This document shows positions 25,111 to 36,854 of a stretch of DNA of 64,000 bases, piece by piece (the first letter of the stretch is position 1; every line of letters begins with the position of its first letter). This DNA comes from Takakia lepidozioides. Taxonomy: Eukaryota; Streptophyta; Takakiopsida; Takakiales; Takakiaceae. The stretch spans positions 1,304,001 through 1,368,000 of the forward strand of contig CM060733.1 of assembly GCA_030704615.1 (NCBI GenBank), given 5' to 3'. The notes below the pieces were generated by a model, which made no database searches, was not told the DNA's origin, and was given only the letters and a program-made list of their open reading frames with translations. The position numbers and the translations under genes were made by a program.

Positions 25111-25580
25111 CCGTCAACTGCCACGTCAGCATTAACATGCGCCGCCTATAACCGTGGATGGTCCTATGACCGTGGAATTAATGCAGGGAATCTTGCCTAA
25201 ATAGAATCAAGACGAGCGTTGAGGCCTACAATTGCAGCATCCAACATTGTGCAATTACAAATGTTTGTTTCACTTTTACAATTACGAAGACGACAAAATA
25301 TCCTCACAAAGTGTGCGCCATAAAGGCTGCCACGAGAAGACTTCCTCCCTCCTCAAATAACAATGAGAGTTATGATCATCTTCAAAAGATGATTGTAGTG
25401 CATAGCGCAGCAAGACATGTAGACTTCGAACGGTGCAATGACAAATGTGCACTACCTAAAAGTTGTCACTCAGACCTCACTCCGTATAGTTGGAGGCCAT
25501 ATCATTGCACAGCCGACGAATTGATGTGAATTACACATTTCAAATCATGGTCATCCACATACCACATTACATAGTTCATG
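25111..25580. other. Element-internal non-coding DNA
   Basis: Between the left subterminal repeats and the transposase stop codon I see no gene. This probably holds the transposase 3' untranslated region. Confidence 0.5.
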
Positions 25581-28500
25581 CTACCCATGTGTTGTATCCC
25601 GCTGCAAAAGAGTATCGACCTCGTTGAAACTCATAGTGGCCTGGTGAATGAAGTTGTCACGTTTGGGATCGCAAACCATCCTCCTCAAAAATATGAAATA
25701 CAAATGTTTGCAGGGTATGAATTTACCTCTCTTGCCCAAACTGGTTGATAGCATATTCACAAAATCAGGACATGTGCAATTGGGGAAATTGGAAACCGTG
25801 ATGTCGTAGGTCCTGTCATGAACAGCAGATGTGGAAGTGATGATTGTGAATACCCGACCATATCCTGGATCGGGTACTTCCGTGGTGCTTCCGACACGAG
25901 CTTGGAGCATTCTTGCGGACTCCACTTTGCCAAAGTGTTCAGCGGTTGGAGGGAAACGCCGAACGAGCTTTCCATCTCGTTTGGTTGGCCACAAGTCAGG
26001 ATTTGCCGGGGGGACCCGGGAGGACGCAGGAGTAGTAGCACATGCATGGAGTTGGGGTTGTCTCGCAAGGGAAAAACCTGCCTCCTCCAGCATTTCAATC
26101 TCCTGAAAGCTGAGATGTGTTCCCACCTTCACGGGCCAAACGGTTGGAGGAGATGGCTTCATCACTACGGAAGGACGCACAGTTCCATGCACACATCTGG
26201 CACAATCATCTGCGCAGAACCAGAACTTGTGGTTCTTGGCTTCTGGTTGACCGTATGGACGCATCAAGCCCGTGAAAGTCGGAGCAGGAGTTCGGGCACC
26301 ACCTCTGGATATAGATGAAGTGCACTTCTCGAAATTAGTTGCCCTGATCGCTGTACATTTCACACGAGACCCGACACTTGTGCGTTCTATGTGCCAAACG
26401 TGGTCGGGGCATGCGGACTCAAGCACATCAAGGGGGTTGTTTCTCTCCTGCACCATTTCAGTGGCACGGTTTGATGCTGGAGCTTGCCGTCGTGTTGGAG
26501 GTTCCTCCACAATGGAGGTTCCGGACACGGAGCTGTCATGCAGGGGAACACGAGGCTTCGAGAAGTTATCACGGTCTGCCCTGTGGGAATCTGAATCCGA
26601 ACCAGGTGGAGTGTTCAATTTCCTCTTACAGGAGCCGAATCTCTCCTCCCCTTCAAGATGTGGAACTCTAGAAACAAGTGGCGTTCCCTGGGCATACATG
26701 CTCACCGCCCGTGCTATCTTGATTGGATCCCCAGATCTGTTTGCAGCACGCAACATCAACTCCGATTTGTCCGGACCCTTGCCACCAACCCCACCTCGTA
26801 AGAAATCACGGTATCGGGTTTGTTGTTGCAAGGCACGTATCAAATCATCTGTTGTTGCCACATACAAATCCCGACCTCGTTTCCCAGACTGCTGCAACCA
26901 TGCATTGTGCACAGTTTCTGCCAAATTGCAAGATGGCATGTCTGCCATTTCCTCAATGGACATGTTCTGCAAAGAGGATAACCACACTTCAGAATAGTGC
27001 ACAGGAAACAACATAAAGAAAGCAATGAGTCAAAAATATGGAAAGCAAATGTATGAATAAAGCATGAAATAGAAGCCTCGTACCATTGTCATGGCTGCTC
27101 CCCACTGTCTATACCGGAAGTGCCAAAACGCCAGCCAATCTTCCAATGCTCTCATACTCTCAAGTGATGCAGCTCCAGAAGAGAACCACCAGGCACGAAT
27201 TGTCTGGAACAAAGTGTCCGCCTCCTTCATTGTTCTAGCATCTTTGTACTCTTTGCACAATTTACGGTGCTGAGTCTGCATCTCTGGTTTGATGTCCGAC
27301 TTTGTATGTTTTTCCAGAGATTGTGTCCAATGGAATAGACATGTACGCTCTCTTCCTGGCATAGGCACTTTTGGGTCGCCCGATCCGAAGACAATACGAA
27401 TAGCATTGAAATTTGCTTGAGCACTATCCGCCATGAAACCTGCGAAATTTGGAGATGGCAGCCCATGGCAGCCCATGACACGTATCAGGGAATTCCACAT
27501 GAGCTTCTGGGATTCCGTATCCTCGGATTGCATGTCACAAACTGCAATTGTCATAACTCGTTGGTACACTGGATCGTAGACATGACAAGCCATTGTCGTC
27601 CAATCCTTCACTCGTTTCACATGATCAAACATAAGAAAACAGTTCTGCAAGTCCCCAGTCTTCTGCATCCGCTTCACGAGGCTAACCCCACTGCCCTCCC
27701 CAACAGTCGACATTTTGAAAAGAAAAACTTTGATGGCACCTTGACCTGGGAATACATTGTCCTGGATGTAATCGTACTTGCTCAGTCGTTTCAATTCCAA
27801 AATATTGTCTATGTAGCCTCTGATCCCAGAGCCCATTCTCAATGCATTGATCTGATGCCGAATGTTAGGTGAACTTAAAGTGGAGAAATGATCCATGACC
27901 AGGTCCAATGCTGCACCGTCAAGTTTAGTCCCCACAGAATCTCCTTCACTCAAAATATGGCTTTCCAAGAAGGACTTGCTTGCGCCAAGAGCAATTGCAG
28001 ATGTTGTTGCGGATGGGTTTCTCCCGAACTCCTGTTTGATCAACCTCGATACTGTCTCAACACTCTCCCTGTAATCCCCCTTCGAGACAGGATGGTTATG
28101 GAATCCAAAATGCACACAAGCTCTCGTCATTGTATTCAAACGGTGGACAACATAGTACATTCTTGCTCCGCAGAGCGCCAAGCAGGATGGCACAAGTTTG
28201 CAGAATTTGCAGACGAAAGTGTTTGCCGGTGGAGGGGCAGTCCCAGGCTGAAATGGATTCTCCGCCAGACCCTCCCATTCGCTTTGATTATGAACTCCAG
28301 ACTGAAGAAAGTGTCTGCAATTCAAATTATCACACCTAAGGTGTCCATTGCAAACTGTCCTCCTGAAAACAAGCTTGTCATCATTCTGAATATTGGATGT
28401 TTTTGTTCTGCACCACGGGTGCCCGTCGTGTTTCTTGTCCATTCCATGCATCATGATTGTTACACCTCCAACTCGCGGAGGAGGAGGCAGCTCGAATAGG

Positions 28501-29095
28501 ATATCGCCATCAAAAGTCTCGGCAAGAACTTCACAGGCACCTGCTTCAAAGATTCCCAATCAATTCCCCGCAACTCACTTTTGAATCCAGCCATTCCTCC
28601 CATCGCCCGCAATTTTGGAATGACACTACAAATCTCTTCTTCATCAGCTTCTGCAACCACAGTAGGAAGGACTGGATTTGGAATTTCACTTATGTCATCA
28701 TCGGAAGAATCCGAAAGCTCAACGATTGGAGTGGAGGAAGTCTGTTCTTTTTTCACCACCACCTCCCTCTTGTCTTCAACGACCGAAGCAGCAGTCCCGG
28801 GCGTCACATATGACCCAAGGGACTTTCGCCGAGGCTCTCCAAGTACTCTGTATCGACCAGGACGCACTCTCCACTGGCTGATATGAGCCGTCTCATCACG
28901 GTTTTGGAAAGAATATTTCACCAACTTCCCTTTCAGATCGTAAACCTCTTTCTCCAAAAAGATGGAGCCATTCTGCAGCTGAAAACGGGTAGCCAAGACA
29001 TGTTCCAGAACAATTGCAAATCCATTGTCAAGGACTTCCTGGGAGAACGGCACTGGTTTGTCGTCTGAGAAGAACTCCGCTTCAGAGGAAGCCAT
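25581..29095 (-). CDS. Mutator-like transposase with GCM-type zinc finger and SWIM finger
   Basis: Two main exons joined by a GT-AG intron (donor after 27084, acceptor before 26966). The start at 29095 (MASSEAEFF) begins an acidic region with two Ser-Asp clusters. The N-terminal finger has CNGHLRCDNLNC, CKFCKLVPSC and a FHNHP end, resembling the WRKY-GCM1 fingers of MULE transposases. The DDE core includes CFLMFDHVKRVKDW (first Asp), GFMADSAQANFNAIR (second Asp) and CLFHWTQSLEKH. Near the C-terminus is a SWIM finger: CTCPDF, then CKHLYFIF. Between the parts lies a Ser/Pro-rich linker. The frame changes by one base near 28540, so this copy needs a frameshift or carries a sequence error. It would cut and paste the element using the GTGAGCG-rich ends. 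Confidence 0.85.
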
Positions 29096-29949
29096 CTTCC
29101 TTCCTCGAGTATGTTTGTACCTTGCTATCGCAGATCTAGTGTAAATCGGTTTACTGCTGTCTCCAGAACACAGTTGAAGAATGAGCAGAGCATATGGCGG
29201 AGGAAGCTCAGATAACGACTGTGCATATTCTGTTATTCATTCCAGATATGCAGCCGTCCATTTTAATTACTTTTCTTGTGGGCCCAGTGGTCAGAGAATC
29301 CATAGGGGCAGTGTCGGCAACTGTTAAACCGTTAATCAGAACCTCATCAATAAACCCAATAACAAAGCCGACTTCCTGGAAGCATGCCACAGGATCCGAG
29401 AATGGGATTGCAGATTAAGTAATGTATCTATATACTACTACCAATGATCATGCGCACCTGGAAAGTTCCAAATGTGCAACGAATGTGGGGTTTGGATAAC
29501 AAGGATGACCGTGTATGATATTCCAAAATTTGTCATCAAACTCTCGTTCATTTATATTTATTTGTTTAAGACTGCGCATCAATTTCTGGGATTCGCTGTT
29601 CTTTTTAAATATTGAACCAGTTATAATTTAGAACACGCCGTTTTGTTTTGGGCGGCACACGTCAGACATCCATAACTGAATACGAACAGCTGTACACCAA
29701 TTGCTGGCATGTGCACTAATAACGAAACGACTATGTGTAACGGTCACGCGGGAGGGAATCCGATGCTTCTAGAGACACGCAAGAACACAGGCAATCCCGC
29801 AAGAAATCGAGAGTCACTGCGTTTTTCTACTTTTCGCGCTTAGAGGGAGAGTGGTAGTCAAGCTGGAGAGGGTTCCTTCTAGAATACGAAAGAGAAGAAA
29901 GTCTCTTTATTTTACTTCCCTTAGAGAGAGACGCAGAGCAAGAGAGAAA
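29096..29949. promoter_or_regulatory. Divergent intergenic region between the element's two gene units
   Basis: The transposase and the plus-strand unit start about 850 bp apart and point away from each other, so both promoters should lie here. A purine-rich run of GAGAGAGA type precedes the plus-strand start. No clear TATA box was decided by eye. Confidence 0.45.
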
Positions 29950-32900
29950 ATGACGAGGCGTCGTTTGTTGGAGAACACAGGGCCAAGGCAGCAGGTGAAC
30001 GCGGAGACTGATTCACAAGAGCAGACGGAGACTGAGGCAGCGGCTGCGACACAGTCGGCGATAAGAGTGCGCCAGCCTGTGGAGGCAGAGATGAATCGCA
30101 GGGACACTGAAGAAGGTGGAAGCACGCGGAACGCCGAACCTGAAGAAGGTCAAGAAACCTTGCGCAGACAGAAACTCCAGCAGATGTGAGAGGGAAGAGG
30201 AAAGCTGCAGAAGGGGATCAAATTTCAAAACCTAAGAAGGTGCCAGTAAGTTTTATCATATAGTCTGTGTGATTGCCTTTCAAGGAGTCCTTCCTCTTCC
30301 ATTCTTTAGCAGGAACTACTGAATCGCGAGCGTCGTTAACGCCATTCGATTCTGCTCATGAGATTTATGTACCTATGTGTTTGAAGAGAGAGTCTGCACT
30401 TACTATTCTCCCTAAACTACACTGAATGTCGTTGCCGCCAATCAGTTGCACATATATGTCATTACACAACACCGATCCGGCAGGTTGTTATCTTTTGTGA
30501 TTGTCGTTAACGCCGTTCGCTATCGCTCTCACTTTTGTTTTGAATACGGCAGTCTCGGCTTTGCATGTGTAGATTGTGCTGAATTCTTTCACACCATTCA
30601 TGGTGAGTTTCCTTGATACAGAGTGATTGTCGTTACCGCCATTCACTATTTGCAAATCACTTAGTCAGAACTGAATGGCATCGTGCAGAAAACTGTGAGG
30701 TCGAAGCCTACAGGATCAGAGGGGAAAGGATCTGGAGATGGGGACGAGTCCGCAAAAAGCTCAGAGAATACAGATGAAGCAGATGAATCCGAAGTGCACT
30801 ACCTTGACAAGGTGAAAGAACTCATGTCATTCCAGAAGGTAAACTCTCAGGAGGTTATAAGGGACATGCTCGTATCTGGAGGGCGTCTGGACATACCTCT
30901 GTGCCGGATGATATCAATGCCTGTTGTGCGTCCACCTCTTTCCCATGACATAACAAAATTGGAGAGTGATTTTGTGCATGGATATAGACTTGGTGCACAA
31001 GTTTTTTATGTGTCACTGACGGATATAAATGGGAAAAGCACATTAGTTTCTCCAGAGATCAGTGATAACTGGGATGAGTGCTGGAAAGATGCCAATGAGG
31101 AGTTCGAGCTGGGCCTCATGATGGGAAAGAACACCCAGCAATTTTGCAACCACATGTTCTACGTCTGGGACGGCAACCACCGATTGCTGGCATGGATGGG
31201 ATACATTCAGAAACACCATTCGAAAGACAAAGACAAGCATGTTGCTGTGGAGGCAATGGTTTTGGATCCAGGAAACGACATCGCTAGGCTTCTTACAGCT
31301 ATGCACGACGTGAACAAGTAAGTCATCCAGGAGATTTGATTCCCTCTGTAGTGTCTTGTTGATCCTCAAAAAACAGTGTTAAGGAATGCAATGTTTTCAA
31401 TGTTTTTGCAGATCGACAGAGAAATCGCATGTGACAACAAGCTTGGTTCACACACTATTCCGAATTCAGAGGATTGGTCTGATGAAGCTGGATGATTTTC
31501 GGACAGTACTACCACCCAATATCATCAAGAAGTGCGAAACAGGAAGAGCTGCAGGCACTTGGTATTCTTTGACACGAGAGGCGTTTCTGGAGTACATGTA
31601 TGCGGTAAGCCCGAGTCTGTAATCTGTTTACTTTTCGAATACATGTTTAGAGTCCCTTCGGAGCTAATCACTACTTGAATGAATGCAGCAAGAACTGGCA
31701 GAGGCAGCTGAGAAGGGAAAATCCGAATATTACCGCACTACACCAGAGGAACTAAGGACATCAAAGGGTGTGGAAGCTGCAATAAAGAAGGAGTTTGAGA
31801 TGCGAAGAACCAAATTGATGTCAGCCTTCGGAAAGCAGCTTAGAATAGTAGATCCTGGACTTGGTCCTGAGTTCCTTCAGCAGATCAAAACACACTATGA
31901 CAAGCATGTGCATCCGGAGATGCAGCAGGAGAAATTGCACCGGCTGGCCATATCGATGGTCGACCCACAAACAAAAATAAGGTGGCTGGAGATATGGAAC
32001 TCAGATCAAACAGTAAAGGACTTGAATCAGTTCCCAAAGAGCACCATACAGCCTGGCACAAAGGTGGAAGGAATCAGTGATTTGGTGTTTGATAACTGGC
32101 TCCACAAGGCTACATTTTGGAGTCAGGTGTGTATTCGAACATGCTGTTTCTTCTCTTCAAGTATGTGATGTGTTTCTTTTTTGCAATTCTGACAAATATA
32201 CTATTTGCAGCTCGAAAAGCGCGCCGTCATTGTGCTGGATCAGACTTTGAAGGACCTGAACATTGCGATTGTTTCCCCTCCCCAAATGTCATTGGAGGCA
32301 TACATAAGGAAGTGGAGAGGTCTCACCTGGAGATACTGTTTTTTCCGGGAGTTCTCCAAAGATGGTAACATTTTACGGTCCAACGACTTTGACAGTCAGG
32401 TTGGAGGAGAGTGGGCCATGATGCGAGTTGTGTACAGGTGAAATGTCATACTTGAAACTCTACTGTTTTTTTGGGAAAAATTGTGGCTTCATATGGATTG
32501 CAATCTTAGATCCAGATTGAATGTCGTTGACGACATTCACTTCTTTGTCTGAGTCATTCTTAAGCGAGTATATGAATTCACCTGGTTAGGATCTAAGGGT
32601 GCAATTATATTGTCCCTGATTAGAATTGATAATGTCCTTGAATGGCGTTGACGACATTCACATACGGAGTTGTTGTGTGGTCCTCAAGGTTATTTAAATT
32701 TTTGTAATGTCCATAGAGGTTACAATGAGGGTTGATCACTTCATTTTGCTGAATGTCAATGCAGACATTCAGTTGTTCTGCATTGTTTTTTCCTCTTGCG
32801 ATGAATATGGAGGCTTGATAAGCTCTGTTTTAAGAAATCCAAAGTGAATGTCGTTGACGACATTCACAGCTGTGTCTGTATTATTCAAAACGACAAATTC

Positions 32901-33580
32901 AATTTTCATGGATTGGGGAGCTAAGTAATTGGTTTCTTTTTTGTATTTTTGTGAATGGCGTTGACGCCATTCACATACAGTGATGTTGTGAGGTCCTCAG
33001 TGATAGGTTCGTTATGAATGTGCATTGAGTTTTCCTGGATGGTTCCTTACTCAATTTTTTTATTTCCATCCTGTGATTTTGCTTCATTTCAGTAATAATT
33101 TGGCTTCATTCTTGAATGTCGTTGACGACATTCACTTCTATGTCTGTGTCATTTCTAATCGCTTATTTGCATTCACCTGGATTAGGATGTATTTACAGTG
33201 TCATGGAATGGAATGTTCTGAATGGCGTTGACGACATTCATATCTGGAGCAGTAGTGTGGTCCTGAAAGGTCCTTGGAGCAGTTGTCAGAGCCATTTCAA
33301 TCCATGTTTTATTCTTTCTGTTCTACTTGCATCTTACTCACTGAGCGCTTTTGTGGGTTGGGATTCATCTCCTTTTTTCAGGTACACGAAATATGTGCTT
33401 ATGGAAGGAAATCACCTGAGCGGAATTCCCGACTATCTTGACATGTGGTCGGACCCTGCAAACGATCCAACCATGTATACTGCAGGGATATTGAAGGACT
33501 GGAGTCCTTCTCACTTCAGAGACTGTGGGTGGTACCTTGACTGCCCACCTGAGCACACGACCTTTCAAGAACACATATGA
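29950..33580 (+). CDS. ParB-like domain protein of the Mutator-like element
   Basis: Exons: about 29950-30246, 30689-31317, 31412-31604, 31689-32126, 32211-32437 and 33382-33580; the later junctions are GT-AG and in phase. The N-terminus is charged, with basic NLS-like stretches (RGKRKAAEG, KPKKVP), although a one-base frame change near 30150 is needed to reach them. The exon from 30689 contains MFYVWDGNHRLLAWMG followed by HVAVEAMVLDPG, the DG-hHR pattern of ParB/Srx-type domains. The downstream 300 residues are helical, with no family I recognise. The frame ends in TGA at 33578-33580, overlapping the ATG of the methyltransferase frame. In bacteria and phages ParB-like domains are often fused to DNA methyltransferases; a eukaryotic transposon version is inferred here. 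Confidence 0.65.
30328..30644. repeat. Palindromic iterons, intron 1 cluster (4 copies)
   Basis: Four related 20-mers lie at 30328, 30424, 30499 and 30625, variants of GAATGTCGTTGACGACATTC. All keep the GTCGTT-N-(A/C)CG core and most keep the CATTC arm. Spacing is 75-126 bp. Confidence 0.85.
32519..33239. repeat. Palindromic iterons, intron cluster 2 (7 copies)
   Basis: Seven copies at 32519, 32640, 32751, 32846, 32953, 33114 and 33220. Three read exactly GAATGTCGTTGACGACATTC; others change one arm to GGCGTT or GCCATTC, in one copy on both sides so that symmetry is kept. Spacing is 95-161 bp. All lie in one intron of the ParB-like gene. Confidence 0.92.
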
Positions 33581-35583
33581 AATACTTGAACAATAACGCT
33601 GAGATGCTGGCGCCTTTGACTGACGAAGAGTATCAACGAAACATAGCAACCTTGGCTGCCAAGGAGCCTGATGCTCAGGGAACGCCGCAGAAGGGAAAGA
33701 AGGCGGGCCGCAAACCAAAAGACAAGGCTGTTGATGTCATAGCCATCTCACCAGCAAAGCCAAAGGACAAAGACAAGTCCAAAGAGAAGGAAAAGGACAA
33801 GGGGAAGGAGAATGAAAAGGAGATGGAGAGTGGGCAGGACTTTAGTGCTGGAAGATATACCCGCACTCTTCAGTGCGTGTTCGATGCCAAGCCACACCCT
33901 TCCCGTTCTGATTCAGCAGGAGAGATGAAAATTGTTAATGAGGGTTGGCTTTCGATGATGCAGAGTCGAAAGAGAGGATACACTGGGGTGCCATCCCCTA
34001 CCTGGGACAATATAATCTCATTCCTCAATCTGGTGAGAATTCCACTTTCTTTCCTTTTTCTCTGAATGTTTCGTTGGCAGTATTTCAGTCTCGTTCTTTG
34101 AAAACATTCTTGCCATCGTTCTTATAAAAAACATGTCTGTTGCAGGTGAGCACAGGTCCCACCTTCGTGTGCGGTGTGCAGAAAACTTATGCGGCCGACA
34201 TTGTCATTCTCGACATCCCGGATGGCCAGGCTGTGCCAGAAGTTCTTCCAAAGGGCAAGACGCCAGGGTGGAACAAATTCGAGGACAACTACTGGAGTTG
34301 GGTATTCGGGTTCTGTAACAATTTCCTCTCTGATGCAGGGACACTTCTGTTTTTCAGTCATGTGACAATGATAGTCGTCGGGCATTGGCATCATACCTCA
34401 AGTCTTCAGGGTTTGAAGTTTTGCGCACATGGAATTGTGTGAACAGCCTCTACCTTGTGAAAGGGGGTTTCCCTGGTCAGCTGGTATGCCGTCTGCCTTC
34501 TGCTTATGCTTTGATCATGAGTTTCAATTTTCTCTGCAGCTCCACTCTAGTAGAATGTTTTATGATCGACACCGATCATCAACGATTCATGGTTTTTTGG
34601 TGTCAGAGTTCTGAATAGCCGATGTACACACTTCCACTTTAGATTGTGTTTACCACACTAACCTGCTATCTTTGGCAGACGAGGATGTTCGAGGCGATCT
34701 GCCTGCGGAGGATTCGCACATCAAAGACACCATCCTCCATCCGCAGCTTTGAGATTTCTGACCAGGGTTGTTTCGTCAACCCCCCCTATGAGCCCCATGT
34801 CGATGACATTTTGTACAACTTCATGCAGTCCAGTCAGACTCTGAAGAGACCAGATGGCACTCCCTGGAGAGGTGCAAAGGAAAAGTCACCAGCATTCATG
34901 CAAATACTGCTGGAGTCATGCAGCCACCGCTCTGCACGGGTGGTCGATCTTTCTGTGTCCACAGGTTCGTTTTCTCCCTTCCGAATTGGTTTCCTTTCAA
35001 CAGTTTCATCTGCTTAAATCCCCTCCTCCAAACTGCTTATGTTCTCATGTCTGGTGCAGGAGCAACTTACCACGCATGCAAGGCAGGCGGAAGAAGCCTT
35101 TTTGGTATGGAGGGTGATTATGACCTCTACAACACAGTGCTCCTCCCCCTTTTGTCTGGCTCCACTTCAGGCACACAGACTGATCGGATTCATATTCGAA
35201 ATGATGACGATCCCGAAGATAAGCAGGTCGACAACGACTTTTCATGTGAGTAAGTGCTAAACCCTCTTTGGGAGTCATACTCAATTTCTCGATAACATCA
35301 AAGTTACAGTAATAACTTTTTCAGGCTGTCTTTCAGGAAAGCCAGCGGTGGATCTTCAGGAGATACAGTCATTTCTGGCGAGTCTGTTTTCGACAGCCCC
35401 CTTTCCAATTTTCTGCTCCCTGTTTATGCCAAAGCAATGGCACTTCACGCGTCCGAGTCCCTATCCCCTGACTTTTTAGTGGCCAGCCGTAGGTGTATCC
35501 AGCGTGGATCCGGTGTTCTAAAATACTTAGACTTATATGCAGAGGAAGAGGGGATACATTGTACTGACTCTGAGTCAGACTGA
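33577..35583 (+). CDS. Beta-class amino-methyltransferase (DNA N6A/N4C type) of the Mutator-like element
   Basis: Exons 33577-34032, 34146-about 34494, 34679-34964, 35060-35249 and 35325-35583; junctions are GT-AG. After a Lys-rich linker, the order matches beta-class methyltransferases: motif-IV region YAADIVILDIPDG, then WSWVFGFCNNFL, GTLLFFSH, SYLKSSGFEVLRTWN, and at the C-terminal side KSPAFMQILLESC followed by motif I, RVVDLSVSTGATYHACK, and GRSLFGMEGDYDLYN. The usual DPPY is DIPD and the usual DPFxGSG is DLSVSTG, so activity is uncertain; a separate NPPY occurs near 34779. The tail is acidic (CTDSESD). A one-base frame change near 34363 interrupts the catalytic domain. It may be one protein with the preceding ParB-like frame. 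Confidence 0.7.
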
Positions 35584-36164
35584 ACTGTATTCTTTTAATA
35601 TTCATTTTCATATTATCTGGAAAACGTTGAATCCCCTTACTCTACCGTAGTTGTTCCTTTAGAACAAATAATAATCACAGAATCAACTTTCGTTTAAATT
35701 GCTATATGTATGAATCCATCTCACAAACCTTCCTGACTCTTCTCATATCCATTGTGCATTCATCTACACTGTATTCATGCGTGCTCCATTCATGAAAGCT
35801 TCCTTTGTACAACATCCATTGTACATTCATCCTCTGTACTCTTTAATCCACCCCACAAACCTTCCACACTCATTTCATATACTTTGTGCATTCGTCAAAA
35901 GATTTGGTCATGCATCTTCCTGTCATGAATTTTTGTCATTGCTCAACATCCATTATACATTCATCCATTTTACTCTTATCCATCCGTCATTCATCCATCT
36001 ACATAGATTTTTCAAACTCATCCATCTGTTTATCATCCAACTGTACATTCATCCATCATTTATTCAATGCCTTTTATTATGTCGTCCAGCTTGTTTCCGC
36101 GGTAAAGGGTGCCAATCCGCGGGAATACACTCCACTTCTTTCTGGGTGCGTGGTGACTCGGCCT
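35584..36164. other. Element-internal CATTCATCC-rich region
   Basis: No gene recognised. Degenerate CATCCATTGTACATTCATCC units fill 35740-36065, with a loose tandem period near 120 bp. This is the 3' flank of the methyltransferase gene. Confidence 0.6.
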
Positions 36165-36255
36165 CCACGTGTGATGACGTGGACTGAGCCCCGTGACGTG
36201 GCATTTGCGCAAGGTGACGTGGCGTGAGCGCTCACGCGCTCACGTGACCAGGCTC
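36165..36255. repeat. Right subterminal TGACGTGGCGTGAGCG repeats
   Basis: TGACGTGG recurs several times and ends in an inverted GCGTGAGCGCTCACGC pair. The block mirrors the left subterminal region and leads directly into the terminal inverted repeat. Confidence 0.75.
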
Positions 36256-36854
36256 ACGCCGAGGCATCCCTGGCGCGACGACGGCTTGCCTTGCAAAACT
36301 GTATAGCTCCGTTGATCTTAATTGACCGGTCACCCCACTCTTCTGTACTCAAACTCGATCTTAAGTCTTCGAGCTCAGAATCCAAGGTCGCAATTCCGTC
36401 ACCAGGTTGTGCAAAGTACATCAGACTAAAGCCGTAATACTCATCGACCAGGTCCTTCACCTTTGAGGCCGTAAGAGCACTTTCCAGAAGTTCAGTCGTG
36501 AACCCCAACCTAGGATGCGTTTGGGAAACTGACCTGCCATGATTTCTTACATCGTTGTGGGCTAGAATTCTCAAAAGGAGTGGTGGCGGTCCAATGTGCG
36601 GTTTGGTGAGATTCTCCATTTGACTGATCAATCCTTCGGCAAAACCACGAGTGAATTCCAACGGATGTGGAACAACCAAACCTTTGATTCCATCTACAGT
36701 AATAGTGATGACAAGAGGATTTGAAGTTCTGGCATCGTCAAGGTCGGTATTGCCAACAGCTAGTTCGTCCATCGTGTCATCATCATGTGAGGCTTGGCTC
36801 TCTCGATGGACTCGTGTAAGTCTCCCACCTTTTTTCTTTTTCTGCTTTGGCATG

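Larger units (their letters stand above)
24933..36271. mobile_element. 11.3-kb Mutator-like element carrying transposase and ParB/methyltransferase genes
   Basis: Flanking 11-bp direct repeats fall in the 8-11 bp range typical of Mutator-like elements. The left end AACGACGCAATGGCGTGAGC and the inverted right end AGGGATGCCTCGGCGTGAGC share most positions, including an identical GGCGTGAGC block. Subterminal regions (24945-25100 and 36165-36255) carry repeated TGACGTGGCGTGAGCG motifs in both orientations. Inside are two divergent gene units: transposase on the minus strand (29095-25581) and a ParB-like plus methyltransferase unit on the plus strand (29950-35583). The GGGTTACAC motif that saturates both flanks is nearly absent inside, as expected if this is a later, foreign arrival. 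Confidence 0.85.
21316..36853 (-). pseudogene. Ulp1/C48-protease gene of a large transposon, split by an 11-kb insertion
   Basis: Exons (minus, 5' to 3'): 36853-36272, continued after the inserted element at 24921-24771; 24284-about 24066; about 24036-23806; about 23690-22340; 22186-21849; 21632-21316. The start MPKQKKKKGGR is basic. Junctions at 24771/24284 and 21849/21632 are GT-AG and in phase. The last two exons form a Ulp1-like cysteine protease: VDVVVIPIVF, catalytic His in DHWSVAVLE, Asp in HLDSH, a QQ pair and the catalytic Cys in CWECGYYAF. The fourth exon is a long repeat of KGDTE-like units. Mutator-like elements with Ulp1 genes (Kaonashi type) are known in plants; that family is the nearest comparison. 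The copy is dead: it is interrupted, and a TAG stop lies at 23608-23610. Confidence 0.75.

Noticed and set aside
32519-33239. CRISPR-like array because of evenly spaced repeats
   Set aside because: The genome is nuclear and eukaryotic, repeats are perfect palindromes in an intron, and the spacers vary from about 72 to 141 bases without cas genes.
24933-36271. Giant-virus or prophage-like insertion, because of ParB and methyltransferase
   Set aside because: Target duplication, inverted ends and a Mutator transposase identify a DNA transposon; no capsid or polymerase genes are present.
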